Shown: positions 24,952 through 38,800, counted from the first letter of the stretch. The stretch: DNA of 64,000 nucleotides from Cymodocea nodosa (GCA_036874045.1 JAZBRI010000004.1:3224001-3288000); one strand, 5' to 3'. Numbers and translations: made by a program. The notes: a model not told the origin generated them from the letters alone.

Positions 24952-26292
24952 TTAAACACTCGAGTCGGGTTCTCGACGGTCGGAAGAAGCCCAGATGAGA
25001 TCCCTCAGCGCCGGTCGAAGCTCGTCGGAGCAGAATCTACTGTACTCCAGCGAGTCCCCACCGTCTCTCTTGACCTCCACCACCAACACCTGGGGTGCCA
25101 CGGGTAGTATCTCCGCCGCAACCGCCAGCTTTCCCTTCCTTCCACTCTCCACCCCTTCCAACCTCACACCTAACTCGCTCTTCCACACCATGAACCTCCC
25201 CTTCGCCCTCGCCGCCACTCCTTCCAACCTCGATATCACACGGCTCGCTGGCTCCCTCGTCGCGAACCGCATCTCCTCCTCTCGCTCCCTCTGCCTCTCC
25301 TCGAACAGGGGCGACAAGTCGAACCCCTTCGACAACGATATGATGTGGAAGGCGTTGAGGACCTCCGGTTTCTCCTTCCCCCATCGGCCGAAGCACGGCT
25401 GCTCCTGGATCTTCTCAGCTCCCACCGGTTGCTCATGAGCGCTGGTCTTGAACCACGGCATTTGGACGAGCCTCGCGACGGTGATCCTGGTCCGGGGATT
25501 GGGGTCCAGGAGCTTGCGAACCAGGCGGCGGGCATCGGAGGAGAACCACGGCGGGAACTTGAATTCCCCTCGGTGGATCTTCTTGTACATGTTGGCTAGA
25601 TTGTCATCGTAGAACGGGAGGCGGCCGGCGAGTAGAACGTAGAGGATGACGCCGCAGGACCAGAGATCCGCCTTTGCTCCGTCGTACCCCTTCCTTTTTA
25701 TTACCTCTGGGGCGATGTAAGCCGGTGTCCCGCACGTCGTATGGAGGAGCCCATCGGCCTGGTGCTGGTCGGCGAGAGCGCTGAGTCCGAAGTCGGCGAT
25801 CTTCAGGTTTCCATCCTCGTCGAGGAGGAGATTCTCCGGCTTCAGGTCTCGGTGGTAGACCCCCCGGGAGTGGCAGAAATCGACGGCGGAGATGAGCTGA
25901 CGGAAGTAGCTCCGGGTGGCGTCCTCGTCGAGCCTTCCTTTGTGTGCGATCTTGGAGAATAGCTCTCCGCCTCTGACGAGCTCCATGGCAAAGTAGATCT
26001 TGGACTTGCTGGCCATGACCTCATGGAGCTCGACGATGTTGGGGTGCTTCACCATCTTCATAACCGAGATCTCCCTCTTGACCTGTTCCATCATCCCCAC
26101 CTTGATCACCTTCTCCTTCCCCACCACCTTGATCGCCACGTCCTGGTTGGACTTCACGTCTCTGGCCATGTACACCTTAGCGAACGTGCCACGGCCGAGG
26201 AGTCGGCCCATTTCGTACTTGCCGTGCAGCACCGTCTTGCTACCACCGTCCGGAGGCGACGAAGACGTACTACACTTCGTCACTTTCTCCAT
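24952..26292 (-). CDS. CIPK: CBL-interacting protein kinase (CIPK/SnRK3), intronless
   Basis: A single exon of 446 codons plus stop. The kinase domain (about 26-281) has every key element: glycine loop GRGTFAKV (33-40), VAIK Lys55, alpha-C Glu74, HRD Asp149, Asn154, DFG Asp167, an activation loop with TTCGTP (185-190) and APE 194-196. The regulatory part has the NAF signature at 313-315 inside [16 protein letters not shown], which binds CBL calcium sensors and relieves autoinhibition, then a PPI-type phosphatase-binding region (about 350-372). Length is normal for the family. It belongs to the intron-poor CIPK clade; the number is not assigned. An open frame continues six codons upstream to a TTG at 26310, but the first ATG is at 26292. 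Strong GC bias at third positions is typical of monocots. CIPKs act in calcium-dependent ion-transport and stress signalling. Confidence 0.97.
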   Translation of the reverse strand: MEKVTKCSTSSSPPDGGSKTVLHGKYEMGRLLGRGTFAKVYMARDVKSNQDVAIKVVGKEKVIKVGMMEQVKREISVMKMVKHPNIVELHEVMASKSKIYFAMELVRGGELFSKIAHKGRLDEDATRSYFRQLISAVDFCHSRGVYHRDLKPENLLLDEDGNLKIADFGLSALADQHQADGLLHTTCGTPAYIAPEVIKRKGYDGAKADLWSCGVILYVLLAGRLPFYDDNLANMYKKIHRGEFKFPPWFSSDARRLVRKLLDPNPRTRITVARLVQMPWFKTSAHEQPVGAEKIQEQPCFGRWGKEKPEVLNAFHIISLSKGFDLSPLFEERQREREEEMRFATREPASRVISRLEGVAARAKGRFMVWKSELGVRLEGVESGRKGKLAVAAEILPVAPQVLVVEVKRDGGDSLEYSRFCSDELRPALRDLIWASSDRREPDSSV

Positions 26293-26347
26293 CACCCCCT
26301 CAACACACAATAACGTACGTACGTACTTGCTCGAAAGGACAAGAAGA

Positions 26348-26504
26348 TCAGATCAGAAACGAGAAGAGGGCACGTGAAACAGACCAAGGCGGTGGTGTGG
26401 TTGGTGGTTTCCGTCCGCGCCTGCAGTGGTGGCCGGTGCTGACGCCGCACTTGTACAGAACGACACCGTCATGGTTCCACCTTGATCTCATGGCTATGAT
26501 ACAT
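26348..26504 (-). promoter_or_regulatory. Three overlapping upstream ORFs in the CIPK leader
   Basis: On the minus strand the predicted leader has three ATGs, starting at 26504, 26491 and 26472. They open ORFs of 12 codons (26469-26504), 48 codons (26348-26491) and 40 codons (26353-26472), stops included. Between them they occupy all three frames, and all terminate 55 nt or more before the main ATG. The third has A at -3 (ACCATGA), a favourable context. If the leader is unspliced, scanning ribosomes meet all three before the kinase start, so translation is probably restrained. Confidence 0.6.
26371..26376. promoter_or_regulatory. G-box CACGTG near CIPK
   Basis: A perfect palindromic G-box lies inside the predicted leader, 79 bp upstream of the CIPK start codon. 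G-boxes bind bZIP and bHLH factors, and with an adjacent C-rich flank they can act as ABA-response elements. Function here is inferred only. Confidence 0.4.
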
Positions 26505-26600
26505 TCCAGTGGTGGTGGGTAGAAGAACGCTGGTCGTCGTCGGAAGTGGAGATCGATGAAGGAAGCCAGGAGTCACTAGCCTCACAGGCGGCGAGGGTGC

Positions 26601-26610
26601 TATTTTTATA
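26601..26610 (-). promoter_or_regulatory. TATA box of the CIPK gene
   Basis: TATAAAAATA on the minus strand, in GC-rich surroundings, about 310 bp before the start codon. Transcription would begin near 26575, giving a leader of about 280 nt. Confidence 0.65.
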
Positions 26611-28526
26611 GCGAAGGATGGAAGATTCCAACCACGAACAGGACCTCTCCCTCCCGATCTTCGGGAAGGTGGCATCGAGCCGTAGGATTAAGATCCGGTC
26701 GGATTTTGTCACTAATTACCGATTCTTTAAACCATTGATTTTTAATAATGAATTCTCGGAATTCAATTTTTATTTCGATTTTCAATTACGTGAAAATTAA
26801 AAAACAATAAATTTAAAGTCGTAATAGATGAATAGATAGACTAGCTAGTCTAATACGCTCGACCCATCAGCCGACTTGTACGCATTAATTAGGCTAAGTC
26901 AAATCAAGTCTAGAATATTAATATATCAGTCAGATCAAGTAAATAAAGAGGACTTCAAGTCTAGTGCTAATAGCAAAATAACGGGGACACCAAAAAATTC
27001 CAGCGTATCATCATCGGGCAACGCCAATCCAGGGTTACTTCCAAAGGTAGGGGGAAAAAAATAATCCTTAAATTCGAATCACGAATTCGTAGACATATGG
27101 GGTTACAGGTCAATTATTCTCACCGGGGAGGTAGATGGGACGGCGTGGTTAGAGGTGACGGTTAGACGTACTTGGGCAATCAGCATCACTCCGGGGTGGG
27201 GCCGGAGAACACGACATTATTGAACATTTGTCGAGGCCGTGAAATGTGAACAACGTTTTGTCGACATTATCGAACATTTATTTGTCTTGGGGGGTACTTC
27301 ATTTTTAATCTAATGTAACAATGACGTGAAATATGGGCCGTCGGTGGAGGCGAGCATGGCGACGAGATCGGTGGGTCGTCCTAGGATCTCTCCTCCGTCC
27401 AAACCGGGGGTTGTACGCCGGTTCGTTTTAATCTGCAGGGTTTACTTTAATCGGAAGGGATGGGATGGCCATTCGTGGTGTCTTCTCTCTAACACGACAA
27501 GCCCCGACACGTAATCATCTGTACGTCGTGTCGATTGGATCCATTCTCGTAGATTCTCCCGGCGATTCTATTCCCTCGTCGTTGGGTAGCTAGGGTTTCG
27601 GGCATGTTTGGTTACCTCGGTACGTACGTACCTTGGGTGGATGGGTTCGGATGGATTAATAGATATATGGGAGTCTGTACCACCCCTTCTTCTGAACCAT
27701 GAAATTAACCATCATCTGATCAAACTAGCTAACTAGCTAACTTTTCCTACCCGCTGGGCTGACTTCACCTTCTCCGTCCAAAGGCCACCATTCATTTGGA
27801 AGGAAAGATGTAGCCAAAGAGTTATAAATCCAAGGGCATGGCAGTCAATCCATCAATCAATCAACACACAGCCAGAAGCAATCAAAGAGGCAGTGCCAGC
27901 GCCATTGGTGGAGGAAAAAGTACAACAATCCAAGGAGCTCAAATCATGAAAGCCATGGCGAAGGAATCCAACACACATGTAATTAAATGATGATAACTAA
28001 TAATTTAAGTCTCCTTCTCAGGTCCCGTCCTTTCCAAATTCGAAAAATGACAGGTTGACATCTACGGCCATGCGCGCTTCCTTCCTCTCCGTTTCTTTCT
28101 TCAAACATGAACTTAATTATACAAATATTTTCCGCTTCCCATCTCTCCCAAGAGTTGCGAGTTTTTTCTTCTTCTTTTGCCCCCCAAAATCAATTGTCCG
28201 ATTCTGTTGAATATATAATAAACTTCTTTCGTGTGCCAACGTAGATGGGCTGTTGGGGTCTAATTAAGAAGAATTTTTTGATAAATTTACTATAATTATT
28301 GGTATACCTTTAAAATTTTTTCTAAAAATAAAGACCACATTTTCCTCATTAACCAACTGTTGTCTCTAGAAATTGCTAAAATACTTGGTTTGGTTTGAAG
28401 AGACAGCGATTAAATAGTTGAAGAATAAATCTTTCAAATTTTGATTTTTCATCTTAGCTTATTCTTGATGAGCAAGAATTTAGAAGTTAGTTATAAATGA
28501 TTTGTCCCACGTTTTACAAAAAAAAA

Positions 28527-28545
28527 GAAGAGAGAGAGAGAGAGA
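28527..28545. repeat. (GA)n microsatellite
   Basis: A short GA-dinucleotide run following an A-rich stretch. Confidence 0.9.
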
Positions 28546-31500
28546 TGCCATTGAGTAGTGACTACATAATTTACAAGATGATGATTGATTAAGATGATAT
28601 ACTGGTTAACTAACATTGATGTTTATGGCATGAAATATAAATAATGAAAAGTACGTTAACTAATAACCCTCATCATCATTATATTAATTTATTTTATTAT
28701 AACATCCAACTTCAACAATTTATTCAATTATTTCTCAGAAATAAAGCAAAGTTGTCATTTGATGTAAGATCTCTAAATTGAAGCGACTCAATTGATGGAA
28801 AATATCACATCAATTCCTCGCCGAGGACTATTTTTAGAGATAATTTTCACAATAAATATTGTCAGAAATATTAGAGAAACAATTATACATTCATTTGTAA
28901 CTAATATCTTGAGAATCGTGTATTTAATAATTCCACTGATATATAGTAATAATATAAAATTAAAAAAATATGAAGTCTAACTAACTAACTAACTAACTTA
29001 TTGAGGAAAATAAATATATTCGTTTAGTTTTGAATTATAATAATTGCATGTAACCCTTGCAATACGATATTTTAGTTGCACCGTAGTAGGGTGAAAATTC
29101 CACCATGTATGTATTTATGGATATCTACTTAGAAAAAAAAATTTCTTCTTGGGCGTTTATTTCCAAATAAATACTGATTTGAGGATGATCATTTAACCAG
29201 CATGTATATGAAAATACGCTGGAGATTTAAAATAATCATTTATCAAACATATTGCTTATGAGTCAAATAACCTATTTTTGAATAAAAACTCTGCAGTAAT
29301 ATATATAACTATTTGTTCAAACTTACGAGCCCCCATCCCCAACAAGCAGAGTTGCTTTGTTATCGCTGTTGAAACACCATGCATGATAAGCCTCAATCTG
29401 TATGTAGTCAAACCGTAATGCCCTTGTCGCTTGTCAAATGCAAACACTGCACAGATCGATCATGGACGTGACCACAAGACAACAGCTGCCCGGGGGTTGG
29501 GTCCATGTGCGATAGATTTGTGGCTGTCGCCCCCTTGCCGTTGTTGGTGCCTGCAGGGCCAGGGAGAGGTGCCTGCTAGGAAAGGCATTCTTGGCATTGA
29601 CAGATTTGAAAGATCTGGTGAAGGTGGCATGCAAAACCTTGCCCGACATGTATAGGCACCACCAGCAAGGTTCTGGGGAGATGATATGCTGCTTGCTTGC
29701 GTCTGGAACCTAAAGAAAAGGGCAGTGGGGCAGTCGAGAAGAAGAAGAAGAAAGGGACAGAAGGATTATGTAATCGATTGATGGACTGCACCAGCTAGAT
29801 TTCGAAGTTAATTATGAAACGTTGGAGCTGTTCGCACATATAGAATGATGCATGCACTTCAACCTCCAAGTTCTCCCCTCGGTCCTTGAGAATGATTACT
29901 TTGGTGGAGTCTTTTCAATCATGGGAAAAATCCTCTTCGGTGCGTCTGAATCTAGGCCACCTAAACTTCTATTCCTTTCAGAATAATGTGAAAACATAGA
30001 TCTACGTTGCTTTAATTTTCAGTTCTCATTTGTGAAGAAATTACCATTGCCGATTAGGTTGTGTCCCCTTCCGTCAAATTAAAGAAAGGTGAAAAATCTA
30101 CTAATACCAATATCAGTCTTTCTGTCGATGAACTTTTTAGGTACTATCTGTACTACTTATTAGAAAGTCAAAAATTAAAAAGTTAAAAAAATTTTCTGAA
30201 CTTTCTATAATCTGTACAACATTTTATTTCAAATTTTTCTACATATAAAAGATTAAAAATTTCAAACTTTGAAATTTTTTATATTTAAGAATTATCTTTA
30301 TTTAATTAATTATTTTATTATTTAAAATTAATTATAATTAAAGTATATATTTTTAATATAATTAAAGTATAATATTTTATTTTATTTAATTAAAGTATTA
30401 TATTATTTTAATTATTACTTTGTATAATATATTATTACTTTAATTAAAATTACTTCATATATACTTTTAATATAATTAAAGTATATTAATATAATATATT
30501 ATTTTATTATTGTTAATATAACTAAAGTGTATATTGTTAATATTGTTTTATTTAATTAATTATTTAAATATTATTTTTATTATTAATAAAATATTATTTT
30601 ATTATATTATTTTTATAATATTAAAATCATAAATATTTTTATTTTTATTTAATTAAAAATATTATTTTATTATTTAATATATAAATATTAAAATTTCAAG
30701 AATTATATAATTTTCTTAACTTTCAATTGATAACATAAATACCTTTAAATTTTACTTTCGAACTTTTTTGATTTCTTAATTTTTTAATTTTCTGATGATT
30801 TTTAATTTTTCTGACTTTATATTTTTTAACTTTTTTGACTTTTTCGTTAGCACACAAATGGACTTTTAGGTATCATCTTGCCACCAAGAGCTCAAATTTC
30901 CAATAGGCCAGATTCCATACGTAGAGTAGAGAACCTTGATTCAAACAGTATTTACACTGCAAAATCCTGATGAAGGTGTTAGATTCAAGCAAAATGTTGT
31001 TTAGCTTGGCTAATGATACGTAATCCAATCCTCACCGAAGAAAATATTGGTTAAAAGAAGATGGCAGCAAGGACATGGCACCTACTCTTATTGTGAAAAC
31101 ATCAAATAACCTTTTGTTTGATTGTAACTAGCCGTTTGAAATATAAGCATTCCTTGTTAAAGACAGCTGCAAGAAGACTTTACCAAATCTATGTAATTTT
31201 TCTCTTAATCTTAAATCTTCCTTCCCTTGTTCCATTTGGTCCACATTTGGATCGATCCGAACGAACCATGATATCCTATTTTTTGATTACGTGATGGAAG
31301 AGAAATTATATAGTTTCTACGACCGTGACTAAATTCCAAAAGATAGAATTGTCTTTCATCACTGATGATGATCATATATATACATCAATTAAATACATAT
31401 TTCTGACCGATGAATATTTAATATATACATGCATCTGGCTGAGATAAGTACGTACGTATCAAATCGATCGAAAAATTAGCCTTTGCTTGTCGTGATATCT

Positions 31501-31592
31501 TTCACGGATCAACCGTTGGTTGTGGCGCTTATGATCATGATCGACCATTATTACAATAAGCGATCTGGTTAACGAAAAAGCACGCGCACTAG

Positions 31593-31594
<2 letters not shown>

Positions 31595-31645
<51 letters not shown>
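31595..31645. repeat. (AT)25 microsatellite
   Basis: An uninterrupted AT-dinucleotide tract of 51 bp, fully self-complementary, so it can fold into a cruciform or hairpin. It is likely length-variable. Confidence 0.97.
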
Positions 31646-31646
<1 letters not shown>

Positions 31647-32216
31647 GGTAGGAAGTAGTCATTTTCTCACTTAGCTTTCTTTATTTTAACGAAGATAACT
31701 CAAGCTTCAGCCTTCAGGTGGTGGGTTAAAAATAAGTTGGAAAGCGGGCAGTGGTGTGGTGGCTTCTTCGTGTACAGTTCCGTGGGGATATTGACGAGGC
31801 TCCAGAGTCCAACCAAGAATGGCAATCACGACGAATGGCACGTCAATTATTTATATATATATATGTATATATATTAGACAGCTAATACGACATCGTTTGG
31901 GTCATGCACGCGTCTTTTCTACAAAAATGCCGCTACTTGAGAAGAGGACAGAAGGAAAAGAGTCCAAAGGTTCTCCACTGGCGTGGGCGAACTTGTCGTA
32001 TCCACGAGAAAAGGCAGAAAATTTGATTACCAGTCAAATCTACGCATTATTAATGCATATGGAATACAAGATTGCCGCTTGCATGTTTCTTCCTGTGACG
32101 ACTGATAAAATAATGTGACCGCCATCACACACCACAACAGCTGATGGAAAGATAGATAGATAGATGTTCTTTCTAGAAACTCTAGCTATACCAGAGGAGG
32201 AGGAAGAAGAAGAAGG

Positions 32217-32241
32217 AGCAGCAGCAGCAGCTGCTGCTGCT
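32217..32241. repeat. CAG/CTG palindrome after a GAA/GGA tract
   Basis: A purine tract of GGA and GAA triplets (about 32195-32217) runs into AGC repeats that then switch to CTG repeats. The 22 bp at 32220-32241 form a perfect inverted repeat of 11 bp arms with no loop. Confidence 0.9.
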
Positions 32242-33862
32242 TTACAGCTCTGATCAACTGGTACAGTCCCACACGCTTCACTTACATTTACCAAAGGTAA
32301 AACACCACCCGATCGACATCACCTTTGGGAATTAAGCGTATATACACATCCTGTTAGTTAGTTAGTTAGTTTGCTTGTTTGTTGATTAATTAATTAATCC
32401 AATCCGGTCGATCAATTAAGCGAGAATTGTTACACGGTGGACGGGGGTACATGGAATCTGAACTGTTCGTGCGTATATCTACAAATATATCTAAGATTCC
32501 GTAGTTACACCTCGTCCACAGTAACGTCACTTGCCCTTCCCTTCGAAACTCCATTTCCATTTTGTTGGTAGGTGAGAAGCTTCTTTCAGGTGTCGCCATC
32601 GGTTCCTTTAATCTCTTCCATAAATTAATCTATTCGTCAATCAATTTATTGATTTCGTCCGCATCCGGTAACCCCAGCCTGTGAAGTGAAGCTGGTGGCA
32701 GGTCTTCTATTGCCGTTTCGGGATGCATCGTGCTTTTACCATCTTCCAAGTTAGGAAATAATCATTATTTTTATTTTATTTTTTTAAAAAATTCCGTATC
32801 ACCAGTTACGCTGTTCAAATCTTGCCAAACCGTGGGGCCCCACCCATGCAATCAAATATACGTACGGCCCACAACGAGCTGGGCCCTTCTGGGATTTGTC
32901 GGCCCTTGCAGGATGAGATGTATCTCCTGCAGGCATGTATGTACATTTCCATTATTGTAGTTTTACCTCCCCAGTTGTGAAACCCTAAATTCTTGATTCC
33001 ACAGAAAATAACTAACTTTCCTTTTTCCTTCTTTTTTAAGGAAAAGCAGGTACATCATTCAAATTAATTGATAACGAGTGAAAATATTTATCATGTATTA
33101 CCCTGCATACTCATCAGTGTGCAACATTTCACATTTCACATTTCTAATTTATTTTAAACTTACAGATATCTTAACATGAATCTATTTTAATATCATATAA
33201 AACAATTCAGATTAGTTCAATGAGTAGAAGAATTCATCGTATATTAGTTCAGATTTTATCCCTACATTCATCGATGTGAAACTTTTTACAAGAACCATGA
33301 ACACACACACACATATATATATATATAACGAAGACAAGCCTAATCAAGTTACATATTGATTAAGGTCGACAATTCTTCTTGAAGAAGTGTTTGATGCATT
33401 GGGTTTTTACTTTGTTTTGAGGATGCAAGTGCTACGTATGTGTTTTTATCACTTTGAAATTTTGATGAATGATCAATGGAATGGAATTTACTGTAAAGTA
33501 AGATTAATTAAACTCTATACAATGGTAAGACATTTTATGAAGTTATACATACATATACATATATTTATATGGGGTCATTTCACACACCCCCCCCAACCTC
33601 TGCCCCCACACACATGCGACCCTCAAGTGGGGAAGAGGAGCGACATTCCTATTTTATTACGTTAAAACCCAACAGAACCCATTCAAGCTTTCAACGTCAG
33701 AGCAGGTGGAAGAAATGGAAATTTGCTAAAACAGGTGGTGGTGTGAATCTTCAGGAAAGGAACCCCGCTTTGCATGTCCCTCCTCTAGGGACATACGCGA
33801 TATTCACAGGAGGGAGGGAAAGGAAGTAGAAAAAGAAGACCCATCGCGGACAGCAGCAGATG

Positions 33863-33866
<4 letters not shown>

Positions 33867-33929
<63 letters not shown>

Positions 33930-33935
33930 CTATAG
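33867..33935. repeat. Compound (TC)n-(ATCT)n microsatellite
   Basis: About 39 bp of TC repeats pass directly into ATCT tetranucleotides and then an AT-rich end near TATAGAG. TC-rich runs of this kind also occur in plant 5' leaders, but I see no gene immediately downstream. Confidence 0.93.
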
Positions 33936-35808
33936 AGAAGCAGTGGCTGGCTAGGGTTTTGTGTTTTGTTGTTAGAAAGATGACAACAAGTTTTGCATAG
34001 CTCCGTGGCCATTATTACAAGCAGCAAATGATTCGGTATCAATGGAACTTGTCTTTCATTTGAAGCGTTACCGTCGTCTTGATTACAAGCAGATTCGATT
34101 GTATGAGCATATGATCATATATACGTACAGTTAATTGTTTTTCTACAACACATATAAAACTAGCAAACTTTATTAAAAAAAATTAATAAGGATCGATGTG
34201 TGCCACCTGCAAGAGAGTTTTCACTAATTAATCAAAAATTTTATTATTATAAAGTTGTGAAATAGATTATAGGGTTTCTCCATAATTAATCTACTTAAAT
34301 AAAATCTCTTGGAAACATGATCTTTCGATGATGTAAATAAATATTACCTTAAAATCGTAGCAATGCTGAATATTATTATGCATAATCTAGATGAACGAAG
34401 CAGCCGAACTTGTTACCATGAATGAATCAACTACGTGTCTCAGAATCCGCATCATGCATGGATTGCCGCAGATGTTTACACGCGAGTTAATCCACCATTC
34501 GATTCTCGAGAGAGTAGAAATATTGGAAGTTGTGGTTATATCGCCATTTTTCAGAAAAGTGTTTTTGGATCATGAGTGTTTTTGTCTTCTTCCTTCGTCA
34601 CCTATAAACTGGGAAATAAATTCATCACCCTTGCCTCACGAGCACAATACGTGTACGGTTGCGTGCTTGTTTTAAATTAAATAGAAAGAAAAACGTGCAT
34701 TCGTGACATTATTGGATTATTTTCTGTCAATACCATATTATCCAGTCAAAGCCCAGCCCATGAAACAGAGGAAACTGACGGTGGTCGTGTCGATCCAATC
34801 TGATGGACGGTGTTGGGTCCTGGTCCTGATAAAAAAGACTTGGGCCTGACCATGTGGAACCCGATGAACATTATCTTCTGCATAGGTGTCAATGGGCACG
34901 GCTCATTCAGCTTCAGATTTGAATGGTATCATTTGTGTCGAGTCCACAAAAGCTTCAGATTTGAACATTACCATTCATCTGCATAAATTTCAATATGTTG
35001 CCTTGCAGAACGATATACCAAATTCACAAAAGATTCAATCATGTTATGTTTTCATATTAAATCATATCAGCACATTTCAAGTCCACCACCAAGTGACCTA
35101 ACATGACCCAACCAGGCCCCATTTTCATCTATACATCACCTCAAGGCTTCTTCATTGGTCACCCTAACATTTCCCCGATCACCGCGTGACAGAAAATGGA
35201 CCATCGTCAACCTAATATGAACCTGTGGATCCGCCGATGGTGGACCATCCAAACTCAAATTGTAGGGTGCTGACAACGGTTGACGGTGCTCGTCCACCTA
35301 TCAGCATCTACAGCCAATACCATCTCCTCCTGGTGGACAACGTTAGCTGAGTTCAAATGAGCTCACACACTACAGTTATACTTGTATTCTCTATTACAAA
35401 GAACAGGCATAACAAATAATTTCAAATACAGGAGGAACATAACACAACCTGCTCGTAACCGTGGGTGCAATTCATTGTCTTATGGTAAATATTTGAAAAA
35501 TAAACAAAAACGAGGTTCAATAAAATGCGCCCACCCTGAGGAGCAATGGAGCATCCACCAAGTACATAAATAAAATTACAAGAATATTTACATTGATAAA
35601 ACCATCCTATGTCAGTCAAACCATGTTTCTGATTATATATCATACGACACTAATAACTAGACGACGGCGACTAATTCAAGAAGGCCACTGATATAAATAG
35701 TTTGTAAACAGAATCATAGAATCGATTTTTTTTTCTTTCTTTTCGACGAATCATTGTCGACTGGAGATACTGGCAAATGCATTTGACTAGTCTGTAACTG
35801 GTGCAGCG

Positions 35809-38800
35809 TCACTTCGCCTCATCTCCTGCAGTTTCCTGAGATGACTGTTCAGGGTGATTCATATGGTTGTCCGCTGGCCTCGTGAACTGAACCAAGATCA
35901 TGGTCATGTTGTCACACCCCTCTCCTCCAACTGTTGATGGTGCCAAGCACCTATTGAGAACCCTTTCACACACTGCGGAGAGACTCCTTTCCTGCATTCC
36001 ATGATCACAATGAAATGTTTCTGAAAATAGAAACATTATTGGTACAAAGCCCAATGCACAATAAAATAAAAGAATATATGCAATATCTAAAAGTTGAGCC
36101 AGAACTCCAGTATAAGCAAGAATTCCATTGTGTGGTGCAGTAAAAAAAACTTTAAAGAATTTGTACAGCACACTGTACAATTGGCAAAGCCTTAGTTCTG
36201 CATGATTTTTGGTTAAACACAGATATAAATATATATTAGATTAAACACAAATGAATTCAGCCGATCAATAACTAGACATGGATTTTTTCTATGGACTATT
36301 ATGAAGGTACATGAGTAAAAGAATGTTGAATTTTGAAGTATATTCCGCTTCAAAAGAAACATTCATTCAGAATGCGCATCTCACAAAACCCTTGATTTTC
36401 TCATCTTTGAATCATCATACTTACAGAATTTATATGCTCGTGAATGAAATCTACAAGTTGCTGGCTTGACATACAATCCCTGGAAAAGCAAGTATTTAAG
36501 GTCATCATCCAGAAAACAAATTGCTTTACGACAAGAAGCAATTATGTAAAGAAGATAAAATAAACTTGTTTTCTAGTTGCGAAAAAAGCTTCTCTCCTTG
36601 AGCAAGATTGTGTATGAAGCAACCGTCCACTGTCCCAAATATTGGTGGGAGCCTCCTTTATCGAATTTGTTCTTTTTTTATACTTTATGCAACCTTTTAT
36701 ACATTTTTTTCCCATTGCACGCATTTCTACAATGCATAATATAAATCTAACATAAAATAAAATAAATGGAGACCGAGGATCAAACCTTAAACTCAAATAA
36801 AATCACTACTGGACAGCTCAACTCATACAAGCTATTGAATTACATTACTATTTTATAAAAGTTTCGAGTTTAGTGCATAGTCTGTGTGGATAATAAAGTT
36901 GACTCTGGTACCGTTCCACCAAATCATGCTAATCTAGATATGAAAGACTGTCTTGATAACATATACTAAACAACTATGCATCGATTCCATTGATACATAT
37001 TTCCCTTATCTGTGTTTATTTCTAATTTTCAATGAAGCTACATCTCCTCTAATTTATATGCGTTCATAATCTAAATGACGGCTTGTAAGCACAAGTTAAC
37101 AAGCAAAAAGTTTAAAGTCAAAATAACATTACAAACAACAAGAAATTCGCTAATATTTTTGAAGAAAACAAGAAATGAGCCAACTAGAACAGCTACTAGT
37201 GTTGCAGTACAAGGCAACTGGAAGCACTTACACAGTCAGTTGTGGATTATGGTCCCAATGGTTACTTACAAAGAACAAAAATTTCAAGAAAATAATAAAA
37301 GATAAAAAGTAGAGGAAAAGAAATAATATTTGTGATAATCACTGGGAAACCTACCAAATACCATCAAATTCGCTACTGGGAAACCTACCAAATTCGCTAA
37401 TATTTTTGAAGAAAACAAGAAATGAGCCAACTAGAACAGCTACTAGTGTTGCAGTACAAGGCAACTGGAAGCACTTACACAGTCAGTTGTGGATTATGGT
37501 CCCAATGGTTACTTACAAAGAACAAAAATTTCAAGAAAATAATAAAAGATAAAAAGTAGAGGAAAAGAAATAATATTTGTGATAATCACTGGGAAACCTA
37601 CCAAATACCATCACATGCCAAGACAATAAACTCGTCATCATCACAAAGGTCAATCTGCAAATGCAAACATAATATGTGAATAATATGGGAATGAAAATGG
37701 GCAAAAATCATAGGATTGATCAAGAGACAAAGGTATGATGCTGTACAATGTTCACTTCTGGATTGGCAGTGACAATTTGTTTTTCTGCTGATAAAAACTT
37801 GTTCTGCTTGAATTCCACGTCACCTGAATGGTACTAGACACTTTATCTCAACATGCAACAAGCTCAAATTCCTAGGGATCTCAATAGGAGAGAAACTGGG
37901 ATACCAATTGCTCTTGCCAAGTTCAAACTTCCATTGACTCGGCCTGCATGGATGAATCCACCAGCTTTTAGTATTCTCTCTCTTTCCACCTCAAGCTCTG
38001 GCTTATGATCCCTTGATAAGTTGTATGCCTGACAAAAGGGAACCATAGTTACAAAACACATTCACCAGGCACATCAAGAAAACTTTGCTGGTGAAGATAA
38101 TTAGCTTAGAAATCAATTATGTATTCAGCATACCTGTCCTTTTCTTGAGATTACACAGCGAGAATCACCAGCATTTGCCACAACCAGTTGATTATTTCTA
38201 ATGATTGCTACACATGCCGTACTTCCAGAAGTTGGTCCATGGAAATCTGCATGTGGTCCCTATTCGTGGAAAATCCATAAGTTCAGATACAATGGCCAAG
38301 TGCAAAACAAAGGTGTGTTTCAATTTCCAGAAACCAATTTAAAATCAAAATTGTTCAAAATTGGGATTCCTACACCCTTTCCTTTTTGTGTTTAACTTTG
38401 TGAAAAATTAATTCAATAGGAAAACTCAAATATTAATAAAAGTTCACACGGGCAGGATATTTACATCCTCAAATGCCCACTCATCTGCTTGATTCTGAGA
38501 ACCTCCACCCCTCGGTGACCATATGAATCCTTCAATCATGCCTGAGAATTTATCAATCTTGTCTCCCAAGACAGCCAATTCTCTCCAACCTCTCTGCCCT
38601 TTCATCATCTCATCCATTCTGCAGTAAAGGAAAAAACTGAATTGAAAATGATTCTTTATCTATCTCGAAAGAGCATTAAAATTATAAGCAACACATGGTC
38701 TCCATATTTAACAGGCAAATCCTTAAAATTAACATGGTCGATGAGATGAGGTGGTTATCCTAACCTATCTTAAAAACCAGAAGAACATAAGTGTCTTTTA

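Larger units (their letters stand above)
26612..35808. other. Long non-coding interval between CIPK and PP2C
   Basis: About 9.2 kb without a gene I can support. The first kilobase should contain the CIPK promoter. 30.1-30.9 kb is nearly pure A/T. GC-richer islands at 27.1-27.6, 29.4-29.8 and 31.7-32.6 kb have short open frames on both strands but no recognisable domain; I looked for plant microRNA signatures from memory there and found none. Several simple repeats are listed separately. The last few hundred bases are probably the PP2C 3' UTR. Confidence 0.5.

Noticed and set aside
26293-26310. Six extra N-terminal codons for CIPK (TTG start)
   Set aside because: The first codon is TTG, not ATG; in a plant gene the first ATG at 26292 is the natural start.
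24995-26377. Several ORFs of 60-147 aa antisense or out of frame to CIPK
   Set aside because: Typical high-GC shadows of a verified kinase frame; no recognisable content.
29430-29660. MicroRNA precursor or small gene in a GC-richer island
   Set aside because: No known mature plant miRNA from memory matches, and no clear long foldback was seen.
32040-32294. Minus ORF with poly-Ala and poly-Ser
   Set aside because: The runs come from the CAG/CTG and GGA/GAA repeats; the rest has no protein-like features.
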